In this document: piece after piece, positions 6,028 through 6,573 of the stretch
Numbering within the stretch: position 1 is the stretch's first letter
Layout: each line of letters begins with the position of its first letter
From: Octadecabacter sp.
Lineage (GTDB): Bacteria; Pseudomonadota; Alphaproteobacteria; Rhodobacterales; Rhodobacteraceae
Assembly (NCBI GenBank): GCA_018500065.2
Contig: JAHBAO020000109.1
Location: forward strand, 1-6,573
Direction: 5' to 3'
Length of the DNA stretch: 6,573 bases
Made by a program: the position numbers and the translations under genes
The notes under the pieces: model-generated
What the model saw: the letters and a program-made list of their open reading frames with translations, nothing else
Told to the model about the DNA's origin: nothing
The model's database searches: none

Positions 6028-6573
6028 TCATCCCACATCCGTCTTTCCGCGCCGATCGTGACGCAGATTGGCGTATAAAACATGATTGCGCCAGCGCCCG
6101 TTAATCTGCAAATACGCCTGCGCCACACCCTCGTACTTAAACCCGCATTTTTCCAGCAACGCGCGCGACGGTTTGTTCTCTTCTAAACACCCCGCTTCGA
6201 TCCGGCTTAGGTCCAGCGTCGTGAAGGCGTAGTGAACAACCGCTTCAATCGCCTCACGCATATAGCCTTCCCGCGCAAACGCTTCGCCTATCCAGTAGCC
6301 TGTTGTCCCCGCTTGCGCAGGCCCGCGCCGGATATGATCTAGCGTGATCGCCCCCAATACCACGTCATCACTGCGCCGGATAATGAACAACGGCAGCGCC
6401 GTGCCATTGGAAATCGACCTTTGCGCCCAATAAACACGATTGGTGAAACTTTTGCGGGTTAAATGGTCGGACGCCCATGTGGGTTCCCACGGCGTTAAGA
6501 AATCAGCCGACTCTTGGCGCAGCGCAGACCATGCGCGAAAATCTGAGTGGACGGGCGGGCGCAGCGTCAACCG
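6028..6573 (-). CDS. RimJ/RimL-type GNAT N-acetyltransferase (5' end beyond window)
   Basis: About 181 codons are visible, ending in TGA at 6030-6028; the frame is open to the right edge. A TTG at 6570 could serve as a start, but it falls directly before 'LRPPVHSDF', the first beta strand of the fold, and the preceding codon (CGG, Arg) is in frame. Homologues normally carry extra N-terminal residues here, so I treat it as 5'-partial. Numbered from the TTG: 'FLTPWEPTW' (24-32), 'GYWIGEAFAREGYMREAI' (91-108) forming the acetyl-CoA-binding region, 'ENKPSRALLEKCGFKYEGVA' (131-150) and 'YLQINGRWRNHVLYA' (153-167). The last two are hallmarks of the RimJ/RimL branch, which acetylates protein N-termini (ribosomal proteins S5, S18 and L12 in E. 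coli) and other amines. The true substrate is unknown. A 97-bp gap with the palindromic element separates it from the dehydrogenase gene. Confidence 0.9.
   Translation of the reverse strand, partial: RLTLRPPVHSDFRAWSALRQESADFLTPWEPTWASDHLTRKSFTNRVYWAQRSISNGTALPLFIIRRSDDVVLGAITLDHIRRGPAQAGTTGYWIGEAFAREGYMREAIEAVVHYAFTTLDLSRIEAGCLEENKPSRALLEKCGFKYEGVAQAYLQINGRWRNHVLYANLRHDRRGKTDVG

Noticed and set aside
1..6573. A new multi-gene defence, secretion or mobile system
   Set aside because: All six genes belong to known housekeeping or widespread families, with no transposase, integrase, toxin-antitoxin pair, CRISPR repeats or composition break visible.

Overview
This looks like an ordinary chromosomal segment of an alphaproteobacterium, most likely a member of the Rhodobacteraceae (Roseobacter-type). 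The evidence is moderately high GC, compact gene packing, and protein sequences that read like the Rhodobacteraceae forms of nitrogen-PTS enzyme I (PtsP), aspartokinase (LysC), an EcsC-family protein and a RimJ/RimL acetyltransferase. The taxonomic call comes from recognition by eye, not a search.

Layout, left to right: (1) the C-terminal half of an EcsC-family protein on the + strand, cut by the left edge; (2) ptsP on the - strand, convergent with it and sharing the four bases TTAA, so each gene's stop codon lies inside the other's; (3) a 96-bp gap; (4) a 147-residue GNAT acetyltransferase on the - strand whose ATG overlaps the lysC stop codon as ATGA; (5) lysC on the - strand; (6) a 68-bp gap with a plausible lysC promoter; (7) a 472-residue FAD-dependent 2-hydroxyacid dehydrogenase of the D-2-hydroxyglutarate/D-lactate dehydrogenase family on the - strand; (8) a 97-bp gap with a striking G6-hairpin-G6-CTAG-C8 element; (9) a RimJ/RimL-type acetyltransferase on the - strand, cut at its 5' end by the right edge. 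All six genes are intact where visible. There is no stretch of 300 bases without a gene, and I see no tRNA, rRNA, insertion sequence or CRISPR array.

Five co-directional genes run right to left. The lysC-GNAT pair is almost certainly one transcript, and ptsP may be on it too. This matters because nitrogen-PTS enzyme I has been reported to bind aspartokinase directly in Bradyrhizobium japonicum, where the two genes are also neighbours. LysC makes aspartyl phosphate, the entry to lysine, threonine, methionine and diaminopimelate. PtsP reads the nitrogen state through its GAF domain and starts a phosphorelay. I do not see a new multi-gene system. The points most worth checking are a strong Shine-Dalgarno sequence and ATG inside lysC, placed where other bacteria start a separate regulatory beta subunit, and the palindromic G/C-tract element.
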